Assembly: GCA_017303455.1 (NCBI GenBank)
Contig: JAFLBM010000005.1
Span: 21,584 to 85,583, forward strand
Origin: Chitinophagales bacterium
Lineage (GTDB): Bacteria > Bacteroidota > Bacteroidia > Chitinophagales > Chitinophagaceae
Direction: 5' to 3'
DNA: 64,000 nt
The notes beneath the pieces were generated by a model, which searched no databases, had not been told where the DNA came from, and saw only the letters and a program-made list of their open reading frames with translations. The translations under genes were made by a program, and so were the position numbers. Of this stretch, positions 35,780 through 43,576 are shown in pieces (within the stretch, counting starts at the first letter, position 1; each line of letters opens with the position of its first letter).

Positions 35780-36487
35780 TCACAACTGTATTCCCGCTTC
35801 CAATGCGAGTTTCATCATCGGCAGCAATGATTTTTCCCGCTGGTCGGCCGATATTTTTTCATGCGTGGGAATAATATCGGATACGGTGAGAATCGTCGCT
35901 GCATTCTTTCCCAAATGTTTAGCATTGGCAAACAAAGCAAATGCTTCCATCTCCACAGCCAGGCATTTGTTATCTGCAGCCACTTTGGGTATTTTCAAAT
36001 CTTTCCGGTAAAAGATATCACTGGAATGAATATTACAATTCCGGATCGGTATGTCCAGTGTCTTTGCCGTTTGTTTAATCGTCTTGAACGCTTTTCCCTG
36101 GTGGCGGATGAGTGAATCTTTAATACCCCAGGCATATTTGGCAAAAGTGGATTCGCTGGCGGCATTGTCCACATTCACCAGGTCAAATAATTTCAGTTTG
36201 GTCGTATAGGCTCCGCAGGTACCGATGCGGATAATAGTATCCACTTCGTATTCGGTAAAGAGTTCGTAGGAATAGATACCAATGGAAGGACAGCCCATGC
36301 CGCTGGCACCGACTGAAATGGGTTTACCATTATAGATGCCCGTAAAGAAATAGATATTCCGGGTCTGGCTCACCAGTTGCACGCCCTGTAAAAAGTTATC
36401 GGCAATATATTTGGCCCGCAACGGATCGCCGGGTAATAAGACAGTCTTTGCAATATCTCCTTTCTGTGCACTGATGTGGATACTCAT
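35780..36487 (-). CDS. deoD: Purine-nucleoside phosphorylase, DeoD type
   Basis: The 235-residue enzyme phosphorolyses purine nucleosides to free base and (deoxy)ribose-1-phosphate. The phosphate-binding GDPLRAKYIAD, GMGCPSIGIYSYEL, IIRIGTCGAY and AVEMEAFALFANA motifs match the hexameric DeoD family, and the length is normal. It is inserted on the opposite strand between hutH and hutU, so it is unlikely to share their transcript. Nothing links it functionally to histidine degradation. Confidence 0.95.
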   Translation of the reverse strand: MSIHISAQKGDIAKTVLLPGDPLRAKYIADNFLQGVQLVSQTRNIYFFTGIYNGKPISVGASGMGCPSIGIYSYELFTEYEVDTIIRIGTCGAYTTKLKLFDLVNVDNAASESTFAKYAWGIKDSLIRHQGKAFKTIKQTAKTLDIPIRNCNIHSSDIFYRKDLKIPKVAADNKCLAVEMEAFALFANAKHLGKNAATILTVSDIIPTHEKISADQREKSLLPMMKLALEAGIQL

Positions 36488-36545
36488 GTGGTAAATTTGA
36501 TAAGGATGAAGATATTAATTTATTGGAGAATAACGACTTTTGTGG

Positions 36546-36583
36546 TTCAACACAGGGACACGGAAAACACTGAGCTCACAAAG
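36546..36583. repeat. CACAGxGACAC-type dispersed repeat
   Basis: The region contains TTCAACACAGGGACACGG followed by AAAACACTGAG and CTCACAAAGG. It resembles the widespread spacer repeat with alternating ACACAG and GACAC units. It lies in the hutU leader, 26 bases before the hutU start. Confidence 0.45.
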
Positions 36584-36608
36584 GCTTTGTTTCTTAAAAA
36601 ACTCAACT

Positions 36609-38405
36609 ATGACAACGATTGCCCGCAAATACGATGCTGTTAAATACAAAACCCCGACCGGGACTACGCTCCACTGCAAAGGCTGGATACAGGAAGCCGC
36701 TCTCCGGATGTTGCTCAATAACCTTGACCCGGAAGTGGCCGAACGTCCGGATGATTTAATAGTGTATGGCGGCCGTGGTAAAGCGGCAAGAAATTTTGAA
36801 GCCCTTGATCATATCATCGCCGCCCTCAAAGTGCTGGAGAATGATGAGTCCCTGCTCATTCAATCCGGTAAACCCGTCGGTATTTTAAAAACACATAAGG
36901 ATGCACCAAGAGTTTTGATCAGCAACTCCCAACTTGTTCCCAACTGGGCCAACTGGAAACATTTTGATGAACTGGAAAAAAAAGGCCTGATGATGTATGG
37001 CCAGATGACAGCCGGAAGCTGGATCTATATCGGAAGCCAGGGTATTATACAGGGAACCTACGAAACCTACGCCGCAGTCGCCAATAAACACTTTTCCGAA
37101 AAGCCGGATTCCAAAATCCCCCTTGCGGGGGGTGGGGGGGCTTCTCTGAAAGGAACACTGAACGTGACCGCAGGATTAGGTGGTATGGGTGGTGCACAAC
37201 CATTAGCTATTACGATGAATGAGGGTGTTGCCTTGATAGCGGAAGTGGAAGAATGGAGGATCGATAAACGGCTGGAGACAAAATATCTCGATGAAAAATA
37301 TCTCGATATAGATGAGGCTATCACCCGCAGCTCGCAGCTCAAAGCTCAGGGCATACCCCGCAGCATCGGTGTTCTTTGTAATGCCGTTCAGTTATTGCAG
37401 CGGTTAATTGAAAGAAATATCATTCCTGATACACTCACCGATCAGACATCTGCTCACGACCCGCTCATTGGTTATATACCACATACCCTCAGCAATGAAC
37501 AGGCGAATGTATTGCGGCAGGAAAACCCCACTGAATATCTTGAACGCAGTTATGAGAGTATGTACCTGCATGTACAGCTTATGCTGCAACTGATGGATAA
37601 AGGAGCGATCACCTTTGATTATGGAAATAATATCAGGGCAAGGGCACAGGAGTATGAAGTCAGAAGTCAGCAGTCAGAAAGTCCGAAAGAAGGAAAAGGG
37701 CTGTTGACTTCCGGTCTTTCCGACTTTCCAACTTTCCGTCCAGGCCGCTGTTTTGACTTTCCTGGCTTTGTCCCTGCCTATATCCGTCCTCTGTTCTGCG
37801 AAGGCAAAGGTCCGTTCCGCTGGGCGGCATTAAGTGGTGATCCCAATGATATTGCTGTAACGGATGAACTCATCATGAATATGTTCCCCGAAAATAAAGG
37901 CATGATCCGCTGGATGAAAATGGCTAAAGAGAAAATTGCTTTCCAGGGATTGCCGGCCCGTATCTGCTGGTTAGGACAGGGTGAACGGGAAAAAGCAGGG
38001 CTGGCATTTAATGAACTGGTGAGAACTGGTAAAGTAAAGGCACCGATCGTTATTGGCCGTGATCATCTCGATACAGGTTCCGTGGCATCGCCCAACCGGG
38101 AAACAGAATCCATGCTGGATGGTTCGGATGCGGTGGCCGACTGGCCCATCTTAAATGCTTTGGTAAATACCGCAGGTGGTGCCAGTTGGGTATCCCTGCA
38201 TCATGGCGGCGGGGTAGGGATGGGCTATTCCATTCATGCCGGTATGGTGATCGTTGCCGACGGAACGGATGATGCAGCAGCAAGATTGAAACGGGTATTG
38301 CGCAATGACCCGGGTATGGGAGTGATCCGCCATGCTGATGCGGGTTATGAAATTGCTAAAGAGACATTAAAAGAAAACAACCTGGACTTTAAGAATCGTC
38401 TGTAA
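36609..38405 (+). CDS. hutU: Urocanate hydratase with two repeat-derived in-frame insertions
   Basis: The 598-residue enzyme converts urocanate to imidazolone propionate. Typical blocks include [28 protein letters not shown] (NAD-binding glycine loop), [17 protein letters not shown], and [20 protein letters not shown] with the active-site Cys near residue 396. Start at 36609 gives [18 protein letters not shown]. Compared with the family, two extra segments are present: about 16 residues at 163-178 (glycine-rich) and about 27 residues around 350-377 (Ser/Gln/Lys-rich). Subtracting them leaves about 555 residues, the normal length. Both keep the frame, so the protein is probably made; whether it is fully active is unknown. 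hutI and hutG are not in the window. Confidence 0.95.
   Translation: MTTIARKYDAVKYKTPTGTTLHCKGWIQEAALRMLLNNLDPEVAERPDDLIVYGGRGKAARNFEALDHIIAALKVLENDESLLIQSGKPVGILKTHKDAPRVLISNSQLVPNWANWKHFDELEKKGLMMYGQMTAGSWIYIGSQGIIQGTYETYAAVANKHFSEKPDSKIPLAGGGGASLKGTLNVTAGLGGMGGAQPLAITMNEGVALIAEVEEWRIDKRLETKYLDEKYLDIDEAITRSSQLKAQGIPRSIGVLCNAVQLLQRLIERNIIPDTLTDQTSAHDPLIGYIPHTLSNEQANVLRQENPTEYLERSYESMYLHVQLMLQLMDKGAITFDYGNNIRARAQEYEVRSQQSESPKEGKGLLTSGLSDFPTFRPGRCFDFPGFVPAYIRPLFCEGKGPFRWAALSGDPNDIAVTDELIMNMFPENKGMIRWMKMAKEKIAFQGLPARICWLGQGEREKAGLAFNELVRTGKVKAPIVIGRDHLDTGSVASPNRETESMLDGSDAVADWPILNALVNTAGGASWVSLHHGGGVGMGYSIHAGMVIVADGTDDAAARLKRVLRNDPGMGVIRHADAGYEIAKETLKENNLDFKNRL
37095..37142 (+). repeat. In-frame G-rich palindromic insertion in hutU (insertion 1)
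   Basis: About 48 bases encode [16 protein letters not shown] between KHF and SLKGT, where other urocanases have only one or two residues. The DNA contains TCCCCCTTGCGGGGGG followed by TGGGGGGG, a motif resembling the hairpin before thrC and the repeat at 38441. It lies just ahead of the NAD-binding glycine loop. Confidence 0.7.
37657..37745 (+). repeat. In-frame palindromic repeat insertion in hutU (insertion 2)
   Basis: Three AGTCAG units (37658, 37665, 37672) and one AGTCCG (37680) form a 7-8 bp quasi-tandem array on the left. On the right CTTTCCG, ACTTTCC and ACTTTCCG form an 8-bp array. The arms AGAAAGTCCGAAAG and CTTTCCGACTTTCC are inverted copies with two mismatches. The segment adds about 27 residues between RAQEYE and FDFPGF that are absent from ordinary urocanases. 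Confidence 0.75.
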
Positions 38406-38440
38406 TCAGTTTTTAACTAACATCTTTAAACGACTTACAA

Positions 38441-38469
38441 CCCCTCCTGCGGATGGGCTTGGGGAGGCC
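38441..38469. repeat. CCCCTCCT...GGGGAGG dispersed-type repeat
   Basis: CCCCTCCTGCGGATGGG is followed by CTTGGGGAGGCC. It belongs by eye to the same C-run/G-run family as the thrC leader hairpin and hutU insertion 1. It lies 36 bases after the hutU stop. Confidence 0.55.
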
Positions 38470-38573
38470 TCTTCTGATCAACTGGTGAACATCATCAGCC
38501 CGTTTGATGATCTTTGGAAAAAAGAGGCGATTGATTGGTAAAAAGCCAGATCGGATTGTCTTATCATCTGTAG

Positions 38574-38655
38574 TCCGGGCTGGACGAATAAAGCCGAGCG
38601 ATAGAATATAACATCAACTGCATTAACTTTACTCAGCAGCGGCTCCGGGCTGGAC
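38574..38655. repeat. Two identical 12-bp direct repeats 70 bp apart
   Basis: TCCGGGCTGGAC occurs at 38574-38585 and 38644-38655. Each copy contains the inverted pair TCC/GGA around GGGCT. A shorter relative, CCGGGCTGGA, lies at about 40622. Confidence 0.6.
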
Positions 38656-38719
38656 ATCAAAAATACCAGCACAGCAGCAAGCTCTGAACGTTGCCTGCAA
38701 GCTTAAATGTCACTTCACG

Positions 38720-39649
38720 ATGCAAAAAATTAGTTTACTTATCCTTACAATTTTCACTTCCATCATTTCCTTTGGGCAGAGAATTGAAACAGTTTACCTG
38801 AATGCGAAAGACAGCACAACCAATATGTATATTGCAGTTGTTCCTGAAAAGGGCCCCGTAAGATCATTCATGGTTTTACTGGATGGGTTTGGAAATTCAC
38901 CACAAGACGTTCTATTTCAAACAGGCATTCCAAAATATGCTGCACAGCAAGGCATATTAACTATTATTCCACTTTTACAAACAGGCCCTTCTTATTTCGG
39001 GAGTGATACCGCTTCTCAGGAATCGTTAAAGACAATTATCGGTTTAGTAGGTGAAAAATATAAATTAAAAGGTAAGGACTTATACATAGGTGGCTTTTCT
39101 ATTGGCGGAACCTGTGCGGTAAAATATGCTGAGTTAGCAGTTCAAAATAATTACCCTATTCAACCCACAGCCGTTTTTGCGGTTGATCCGCCACTTGATT
39201 GGGAACGTTATTATAACGCAGCCCAAAGAGTGGTGAGGCTATCAAATCCTGCTAAAGTAAATGGAGAAGTTTTCTATATGATAAGCAGAATAGAAAAGGA
39301 AATGAAAGGAACGCCCAAAACTGCATTGAAAAATTTTTATGCCCATTCACCGTATTCATTTTCTGATACGACACAAAAAGCTATAAAAAATTTGAGTAAA
39401 ACACCAGTCATGCTAATAGCAGAGCCTGATATTCAATGGTGGTTAAAGGAACGGGGTTATGATTATTCTTATAACAACATTTCAGACCATGCAGCCATGA
39501 TCAATGAGCTACAACGATTGGGTAACAAAAACGCTGTTTTAGTAACAACAACAGACAGGGGATACAGGGCACCTGATAACAGGAGGCATCCGCATTCCTG
39601 GAGTATTGCAGATCCAGGACAAATAATAAAATGGTTACAATTGCAGTAG
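38720..39649 (+). CDS. Secreted alpha/beta hydrolase
   Basis: The 309-residue protein has a signal peptide (SLLILTIFTSIISFGQ). The nucleophile elbow is GGFSIGGTCAV (about residue 133), and His near the C-terminus (NRRHPHSWSIADPGQIIKWL) probably completes the triad. The fold resembles serine esterases and small hydrolases; the substrate is unknown. It is visibly more A+T-rich than the flanking genes and follows a repeat-rich spacer, which together suggest acquisition from elsewhere, though neither proves it. Confidence 0.8.
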   Translation: MQKISLLILTIFTSIISFGQRIETVYLNAKDSTTNMYIAVVPEKGPVRSFMVLLDGFGNSPQDVLFQTGIPKYAAQQGILTIIPLLQTGPSYFGSDTASQESLKTIIGLVGEKYKLKGKDLYIGGFSIGGTCAVKYAELAVQNNYPIQPTAVFAVDPPLDWERYYNAAQRVVRLSNPAKVNGEVFYMISRIEKEMKGTPKTALKNFYAHSPYSFSDTTQKAIKNLSKTPVMLIAEPDIQWWLKERGYDYSYNNISDHAAMINELQRLGNKNAVLVTTTDRGYRAPDNRRHPHSWSIADPGQIIKWLQLQ

Positions 39650-39874
39650 TAACGCAAGCTGACAGCCAACAAGACTGCGAAAATAAACAGGGAAAAAACC
39701 TTTTTTGAGTTTTAGCTGAGCTGTAACCGGGTTGCTAAATACTATTGTTCTTTTCCCATAACCAGGTTTTTCAACAATTCATCCCTTCAAATTGCCAGCT
39801 GCTGCAATTTTTGGTAGTTGCTTTTATAAAGCTGTATTTTTTTTGGGTAAACATTTTATCCTAAAAAATTCGTT

Positions 39875-40618
39875 ATGTATACTATTCATGAAATTGCCCC
39901 CGATGTGTACCGTATTTCCGTATTTGTGCCGCAAATACAATTGCAGTTCAATCATTTCCTGGTCAAAGATGATGAGCCCTTGCTGTATCATGCGGGCCTG
40001 AAGCAAATGTTCCCGGTTTTATATGAAGCGGTGAAAACACTGATCGACCCGAAGCAACTGCGCTGGATCAGTTTCAGCCATTTTGAAGTGGATGAATGTG
40101 GTGCCCTGAATGAATGGCTGCAGGTGGCACCGCAGGCACAGGCCGTATGCAGTGAAGTGGGTGTGATCGTGAATATGTCGGACTTTGCCATACGGCCGGC
40201 CAAAGCCATGCGGACAGGAGATGTGTTAAAAACCGGGCGGCACCAGTACCGCTTTATCCAGACGCCTCATCTGCCGCATGGCTGGGATGCGGGAGTATTG
40301 TTTGAAGAAACCAACAGGACCTTACTGTGCTCTGATCTCCTGCACCAGAACGGCGACCTGGTGGCACTGACGGATAAAGATATTCTCGAAGCCCATAAAT
40401 CATCAATCCTTACGTTTGAAGCCGGGCCGCTGATGGACTATGCGCCTTATAACCATAAAACAAAAAACCTGTTGTATGAACTCGCCGGCCTGCAGCCGAA
40501 AACCTTAGCGACCATGCATGGCTCTTCGTATTTCGGCGATTGCAGCAAAGTGCTGAGAGACCTGGATGAAGTGATGAAAGAGATATGGGGAGAGAAAGCA
40601 GTTGCTGCCTATTCATGA
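39875..40618 (+). CDS. MBL-fold diiron protein (ODP-like, flavodiiron-type without flavodoxin)
   Basis: The 247-residue soluble protein starts MYTIHEIAPDVYRIS, typical of the flavodiiron beta-lactamase-like domain. Metal ligand candidates are SHFEVDEC (the HxExD box), TPHLPHGWD, LLCSDLLHQ and TMHGSS. The usual His after HxExD is replaced by Glu. There is no flavodoxin domain, so it would depend on a separate electron donor if it reduces oxygen or nitric oxide. A role in oxygen sensing or binding is also possible. It is a single gene with no related neighbours. Confidence 0.8.
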   Translation: MYTIHEIAPDVYRISVFVPQIQLQFNHFLVKDDEPLLYHAGLKQMFPVLYEAVKTLIDPKQLRWISFSHFEVDECGALNEWLQVAPQAQAVCSEVGVIVNMSDFAIRPAKAMRTGDVLKTGRHQYRFIQTPHLPHGWDAGVLFEETNRTLLCSDLLHQNGDLVALTDKDILEAHKSSILTFEAGPLMDYAPYNHKTKNLLYELAGLQPKTLATMHGSSYFGDCSKVLRDLDEVMKEIWGEKAVAAYS

Positions 40619-40718
40619 TGACCCGGGCTGGAGGAACAACGGCTTTCAAAAATTATCTTCTTTCTTCATCTTTCGGGCATTACACAGATGTGTAATAGGC
40701 AGACCTGTTTATAAAGAG

Positions 40719-40726
40719 TAGTTTTG
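40719..40726 (+). promoter_or_regulatory. -7 element (TAGTTTTG) before the gene at 40752
   Basis: TAGTTTTG fits TAnnTTTG, 25 bases ahead of the ATG. The expected -33 TTTG is missing. Confidence 0.35.
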
Positions 40727-40751
40727 CCTTTATAAACATTAACCTGCAAAT

Positions 40752-41804
40752 ATGAAAAAGATAGTAAGCTGTTTTATCTGCCTTTGTGCCGGTGTCTTAT
40801 TGCTGCAGGCACAAAAAAAAATAAAGCCTGCCCAACAAAAATCGGATACCAGCAGGCAACGGCTGGTACTGGTTAATCAACCGCAAAGCATCAATGGGAA
40901 TATCGTAGTGGCACCGGAGATAAAAATCTTCGAGAAGCCCAATTTCCAGGGTGCCAGTGCCAACCTGGTGAGGAAGGCGGATGGGAGTTTTTATCTTCCC
41001 TTCCCATTGCGGAATGTGTCTTTTAAAGTGCCTGAAGGGAAGATCGTATATATTAAACGTTGTTTTGAGTTTGGTTCGGAGACGGCCTATTTTACTTCTC
41101 CAACCAATATCAGCCTGCAGGATATTTGCGGTATCCGGACCGATGAAAAAGCCAGTATTGAAATAACCTTTACCGGTATTTCCACTGAAGTGCATAACCA
41201 GGATTGTATGCGTTTTTCCGGCACAGTGCTTATTAAAATACTGGAAACAGCGCCGGATAATGCGGGCAGTGATGCGGTGATGCAGTATACCCAAATGATG
41301 AAGGGCCGCCAGCGTTATTTAACCCGCCAGGGGGAGTGCCGTATCTTCGACTGGTCAACCAGCACACAACGAACCAGCAGGCAGTACAGCCCGCTGTACA
41401 ATAATACCAATACCATTTTTAATAATAACCCGGTTCCTGAACTGACCAAAATAGCCAGGGATTATTTCGACCATACAGATTCTTCTTATAAAGTTGTTTT
41501 TACCGTTGGAAAAACGGCGTTGCGGGAAGGAAGATTGAATGTATGGACAAAGACCGATCTTGTTTCAGCACATAAAACCTGTGATCTTTGTGATGATTTC
41601 TCTTCCGGGATAAAGATGGAAACACCCGGTTTTGCCAGTTTCCCGATCAATAAAACAGGCAGGGATGGAAAGAGACTGGATGCAGCAAACCCGTATTTTA
41701 TTGCAGGTCCGTTCACGGCCAAAGGATCAAGAGATGGTTTCGCTGTAACAGCAAGCGCCGGTACTATTAAAAATTTCAGGGTGCATTTTGCTGCTAAGTT
41801 TTAG
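40752..41804 (+). CDS. Secreted protein of unknown function
   Basis: The 350-residue protein has a signal peptide (IVSCFICLCAGVLLLQAQ). An N-terminal segment, IKIFEKPNFQGASANL, looks like the Greek-key repeat of beta/gamma-crystallins. The rest holds paired cysteines (CFEFG, DICGI, DCMRF, CDLCDDF) that could form disulfides. I recognise no enzyme motif. It is transcribed alone towards the beta-lactamase gene. Confidence 0.7.
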   Translation: MKKIVSCFICLCAGVLLLQAQKKIKPAQQKSDTSRQRLVLVNQPQSINGNIVVAPEIKIFEKPNFQGASANLVRKADGSFYLPFPLRNVSFKVPEGKIVYIKRCFEFGSETAYFTSPTNISLQDICGIRTDEKASIEITFTGISTEVHNQDCMRFSGTVLIKILETAPDNAGSDAVMQYTQMMKGRQRYLTRQGECRIFDWSTSTQRTSRQYSPLYNNTNTIFNNNPVPELTKIARDYFDHTDSSYKVVFTVGKTALREGRLNVWTKTDLVSAHKTCDLCDDFSSGIKMETPGFASFPINKTGRDGKRLDAANPYFIAGPFTAKGSRDGFAVTASAGTIKNFRVHFAAKF

Positions 41805-41824
41805 CAATACAATTGGAAATGACA

Positions 41825-41857
41825 TTTGACTGGTCAGAGCAAAAGCTGATATATTTG
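41825..41857 (+). promoter_or_regulatory. Promoter of the metallo-beta-lactamase gene
   Basis: TTTG (41825-41828) and TATATTTG (41850-41857) are 21 bases apart, a good match to the Bacteroidota consensus. Transcription would begin about 41864, 14 bases before the ATG. Confidence 0.65.
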
Positions 41858-41877
41858 AGCATTCAATCAGTAAAACA

Positions 41878-42750
41878 ATGTCCAGGAATTTTTTTTCAAC
41901 GGCCTTCCTTGCCGCCATTTTATCAATAACAACATTTACTGCAACTGCGCAAAAAGTAATGGAGCCGAAAGGCAATCCCGGCTGGTCGAAACCTTACAGG
42001 CCATTCCGTATTGCTGCTAACCTGTATTATGTGGGCACTTATGACCTGGCCTGTTATCTCATTACCACCCCACAGGGATATATACTGATCAATACCGGGC
42101 TGGCGGCTTCCGTTACCCAGATCAAAGAAAATATCAAAGCACTTGGATTGAAGTATGCTGACATCAAGATCCTGCTGACCACGCAGGCACATTATGATCA
42201 TGTGGGTGCGATGGCAATCATCAAAAAACAAACAGGAGCCCAACTCCTGGTGCATGAAAAAGAAGCGGAGGTATTGAAAGATGGTGGTCATTCCGATTAT
42301 GCGCTGGGTGGGAAGGGCAGTAGTTTTAAACCGGTTATTCCGGACCGCTTGTTACAGGACGGAGATACCATTCAACTGGGCAATATGAAATTACAGTTGC
42401 TCCATCATCCCGGGCATACCAAAGGTTCTTCCAGTTTTCTGTTTACTGTAAATGAAGGGCAGCGTTCCTACAAAGTACTTATCGCCAATATGCCCAGCAT
42501 CGTTACCGATAAACCATTTGATGCCATCAGCAATTACCCGGAGATCAAAGATGATTATGCCTATACGCTGAAGGTCATGAAAAATATTTCCTTCGATCTC
42601 TGGCTGGCTTCACATGCCAGCCAGTTTAACCTGCACAGCAAACATCAACCCGGCGATGCCTATAATCCATCTGCTTTTGCAGACCGGGCGGGTTATGATG
42701 CGGCTCTCGCTGATCTGCAAGAGGAATATGATACAAAGATGAAGCAGTAA
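41878..42750 (+). CDS. Subclass B3 metallo-beta-lactamase, GOB-like (Gln at first zinc ligand)
   Basis: The 290-residue protein has a signal peptide (FLAAILSITTFTATAQ). Its zinc box is QAHYDH (Q103, H105, D107, H108), with H180 in HHPGHTKGSSSF and H246 in ASHASQF. The Gln in place of the first His is the hallmark of the GOB family; LIANMPSIVTDKPF and ASHASQFNLHSK also read like GOB enzymes. It is expected to hydrolyse beta-lactams, including carbapenems, in the periplasm. It is a lone chromosomal gene with a good promoter and no mobile element nearby. Activity is inferred, not shown; some B3-like proteins act on other substrates. Confidence 0.9.
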   Translation: MSRNFFSTAFLAAILSITTFTATAQKVMEPKGNPGWSKPYRPFRIAANLYYVGTYDLACYLITTPQGYILINTGLAASVTQIKENIKALGLKYADIKILLTTQAHYDHVGAMAIIKKQTGAQLLVHEKEAEVLKDGGHSDYALGGKGSSFKPVIPDRLLQDGDTIQLGNMKLQLLHHPGHTKGSSSFLFTVNEGQRSYKVLIANMPSIVTDKPFDAISNYPEIKDDYAYTLKVMKNISFDLWLASHASQFNLHSKHQPGDAYNPSAFADRAGYDAALADLQEEYDTKMKQ

Positions 42751-42824
42751 CGATATCATTTCTTTCCCGCTTGTTAAAATAATTTTACCGGTTTACCGTG
42801 ATACCGGCAGTTCATCAAAACAAG

Positions 42825-42832
42825 TATTTTTG
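42825..42832 (+). promoter_or_regulatory. -7 element (TATTTTTG) that decides the start of the next gene
   Basis: TATTTTTG lies four bases before the GTG at 42837, downstream of the alternative ATG at 42798. If real, it makes GTG the start and the mRNA leaderless. Confidence 0.4.
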
Positions 42833-42836
42833 CCCG

Positions 42837-43517
42837 GTGAAACATTTATTGAATAACCCGGTTTATCATGCGTTGCTTTCCGGCGACCGGCATCTCAGTT
42901 TGGGAACAGGAGCAGTGAAATATTTTGCGGATGAAGTTTCTCCTTTTGCCGGTTTTGAAGAAAACTATGCTAAAGGATTTGCAGAGTTGTATGAACAGCT
43001 TCCGGCCGGTCGTAAAATTCTGTATGCTATTCCTTCATTCATTAAAGAACCTGCAGGCTGGCAATTTCAGCAGGAGATAGAAGGATTACAATTTGTATTT
43101 ACGGGGAATATAGCCGTAACAAATAAAAATCCTGCCATTGTTCCTTTATTGGATATACATGTGGAGCAGATGATAGAATTAGCCCGGCTGACCAAGCCCG
43201 GACCTTTTGGGCAACGAACGATTGACTTCGGTTTCTATCATGGCATTTTTGATAATGAAAAACTGGTGGCCATGACAGGACAGCGGTTGCATGTGGGCAA
43301 TTGTACTGAGATCAGCGCCGTGTGTACACATCCGGATCATACCGGCAAAGGCTATGCGTATGCGTTAATAGAACAGCAGCTACAGATCATCCTGCAACAG
43401 GGGCAGCAACCATTCCTGCATGTGCGGGCCGATAATGAACGGGCCATTGCACTGTATCAACGGATGGGCTTTACTATTTCCCGTTCCATGAATTTTTATT
43501 TTATGAAACGGCGGTAA
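42837..43517 (+). CDS. GNAT-family N-acetyltransferase (FR47-like)
   Basis: From the GTG at 42837 the protein has 226 residues (MKHLLNNPVYHALLSGD); an in-frame ATG at 42798 would add 13. The N-terminal half is a less conserved domain. The C-terminal half has the GNAT acetyl-CoA signature (EISAVCTHPDHTGKGYAYAL) and the terminal ALYQRMGFTISRS. The target is unknown. The next gene begins 59 bases on in the same direction, so the two may be co-transcribed. Confidence 0.85.
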   Translation: MKHLLNNPVYHALLSGDRHLSLGTGAVKYFADEVSPFAGFEENYAKGFAELYEQLPAGRKILYAIPSFIKEPAGWQFQQEIEGLQFVFTGNIAVTNKNPAIVPLLDIHVEQMIELARLTKPGPFGQRTIDFGFYHGIFDNEKLVAMTGQRLHVGNCTEISAVCTHPDHTGKGYAYALIEQQLQIILQQGQQPFLHVRADNERAIALYQRMGFTISRSMNFYFMKRR

Positions 43518-43576
43518 TCATTTTCTACCTGAGTTCAGAAAAATTGCCTGCTTATCTTTACTGCAAATCTGTAAGC

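Larger units (their letters stand above)
38406..38719. other. 314-bp spacer without a convincing gene
   Basis: The spacer holds a GC-rich repeat (38441-38469) and two 12-bp direct repeats (38574-38655). A 64-codon minus-strand frame (38478-38672) is low-complexity and overlaps the repeats, so I do not call it a gene. No promoter with both boxes was found for the hydrolase that follows. Confidence 0.6.

Noticed and set aside
37324..37345. CAGCTCGCAGCTCAAAGCTC in hutU as a third repeat insertion
   Set aside because: The encoded segment has the normal family length here, so nothing was inserted; the AGCTC repetition may be chance.
38478..38672. 64-codon minus-strand frame in the hutU-hydrolase spacer
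   Set aside because: It spans the two 12-bp direct repeats, has low complexity, no promoter and no recognisable domain.
38680..38720. GAACGTTGCCTGCAAGC before the hydrolase as an integron attC/cassette boundary
   Set aside because: The bases after GTT (GCCT) do not fit the attC R' consensus GTTRRRY, no matching second half or integrase was found, and the downstream flank does not repeat the motif.
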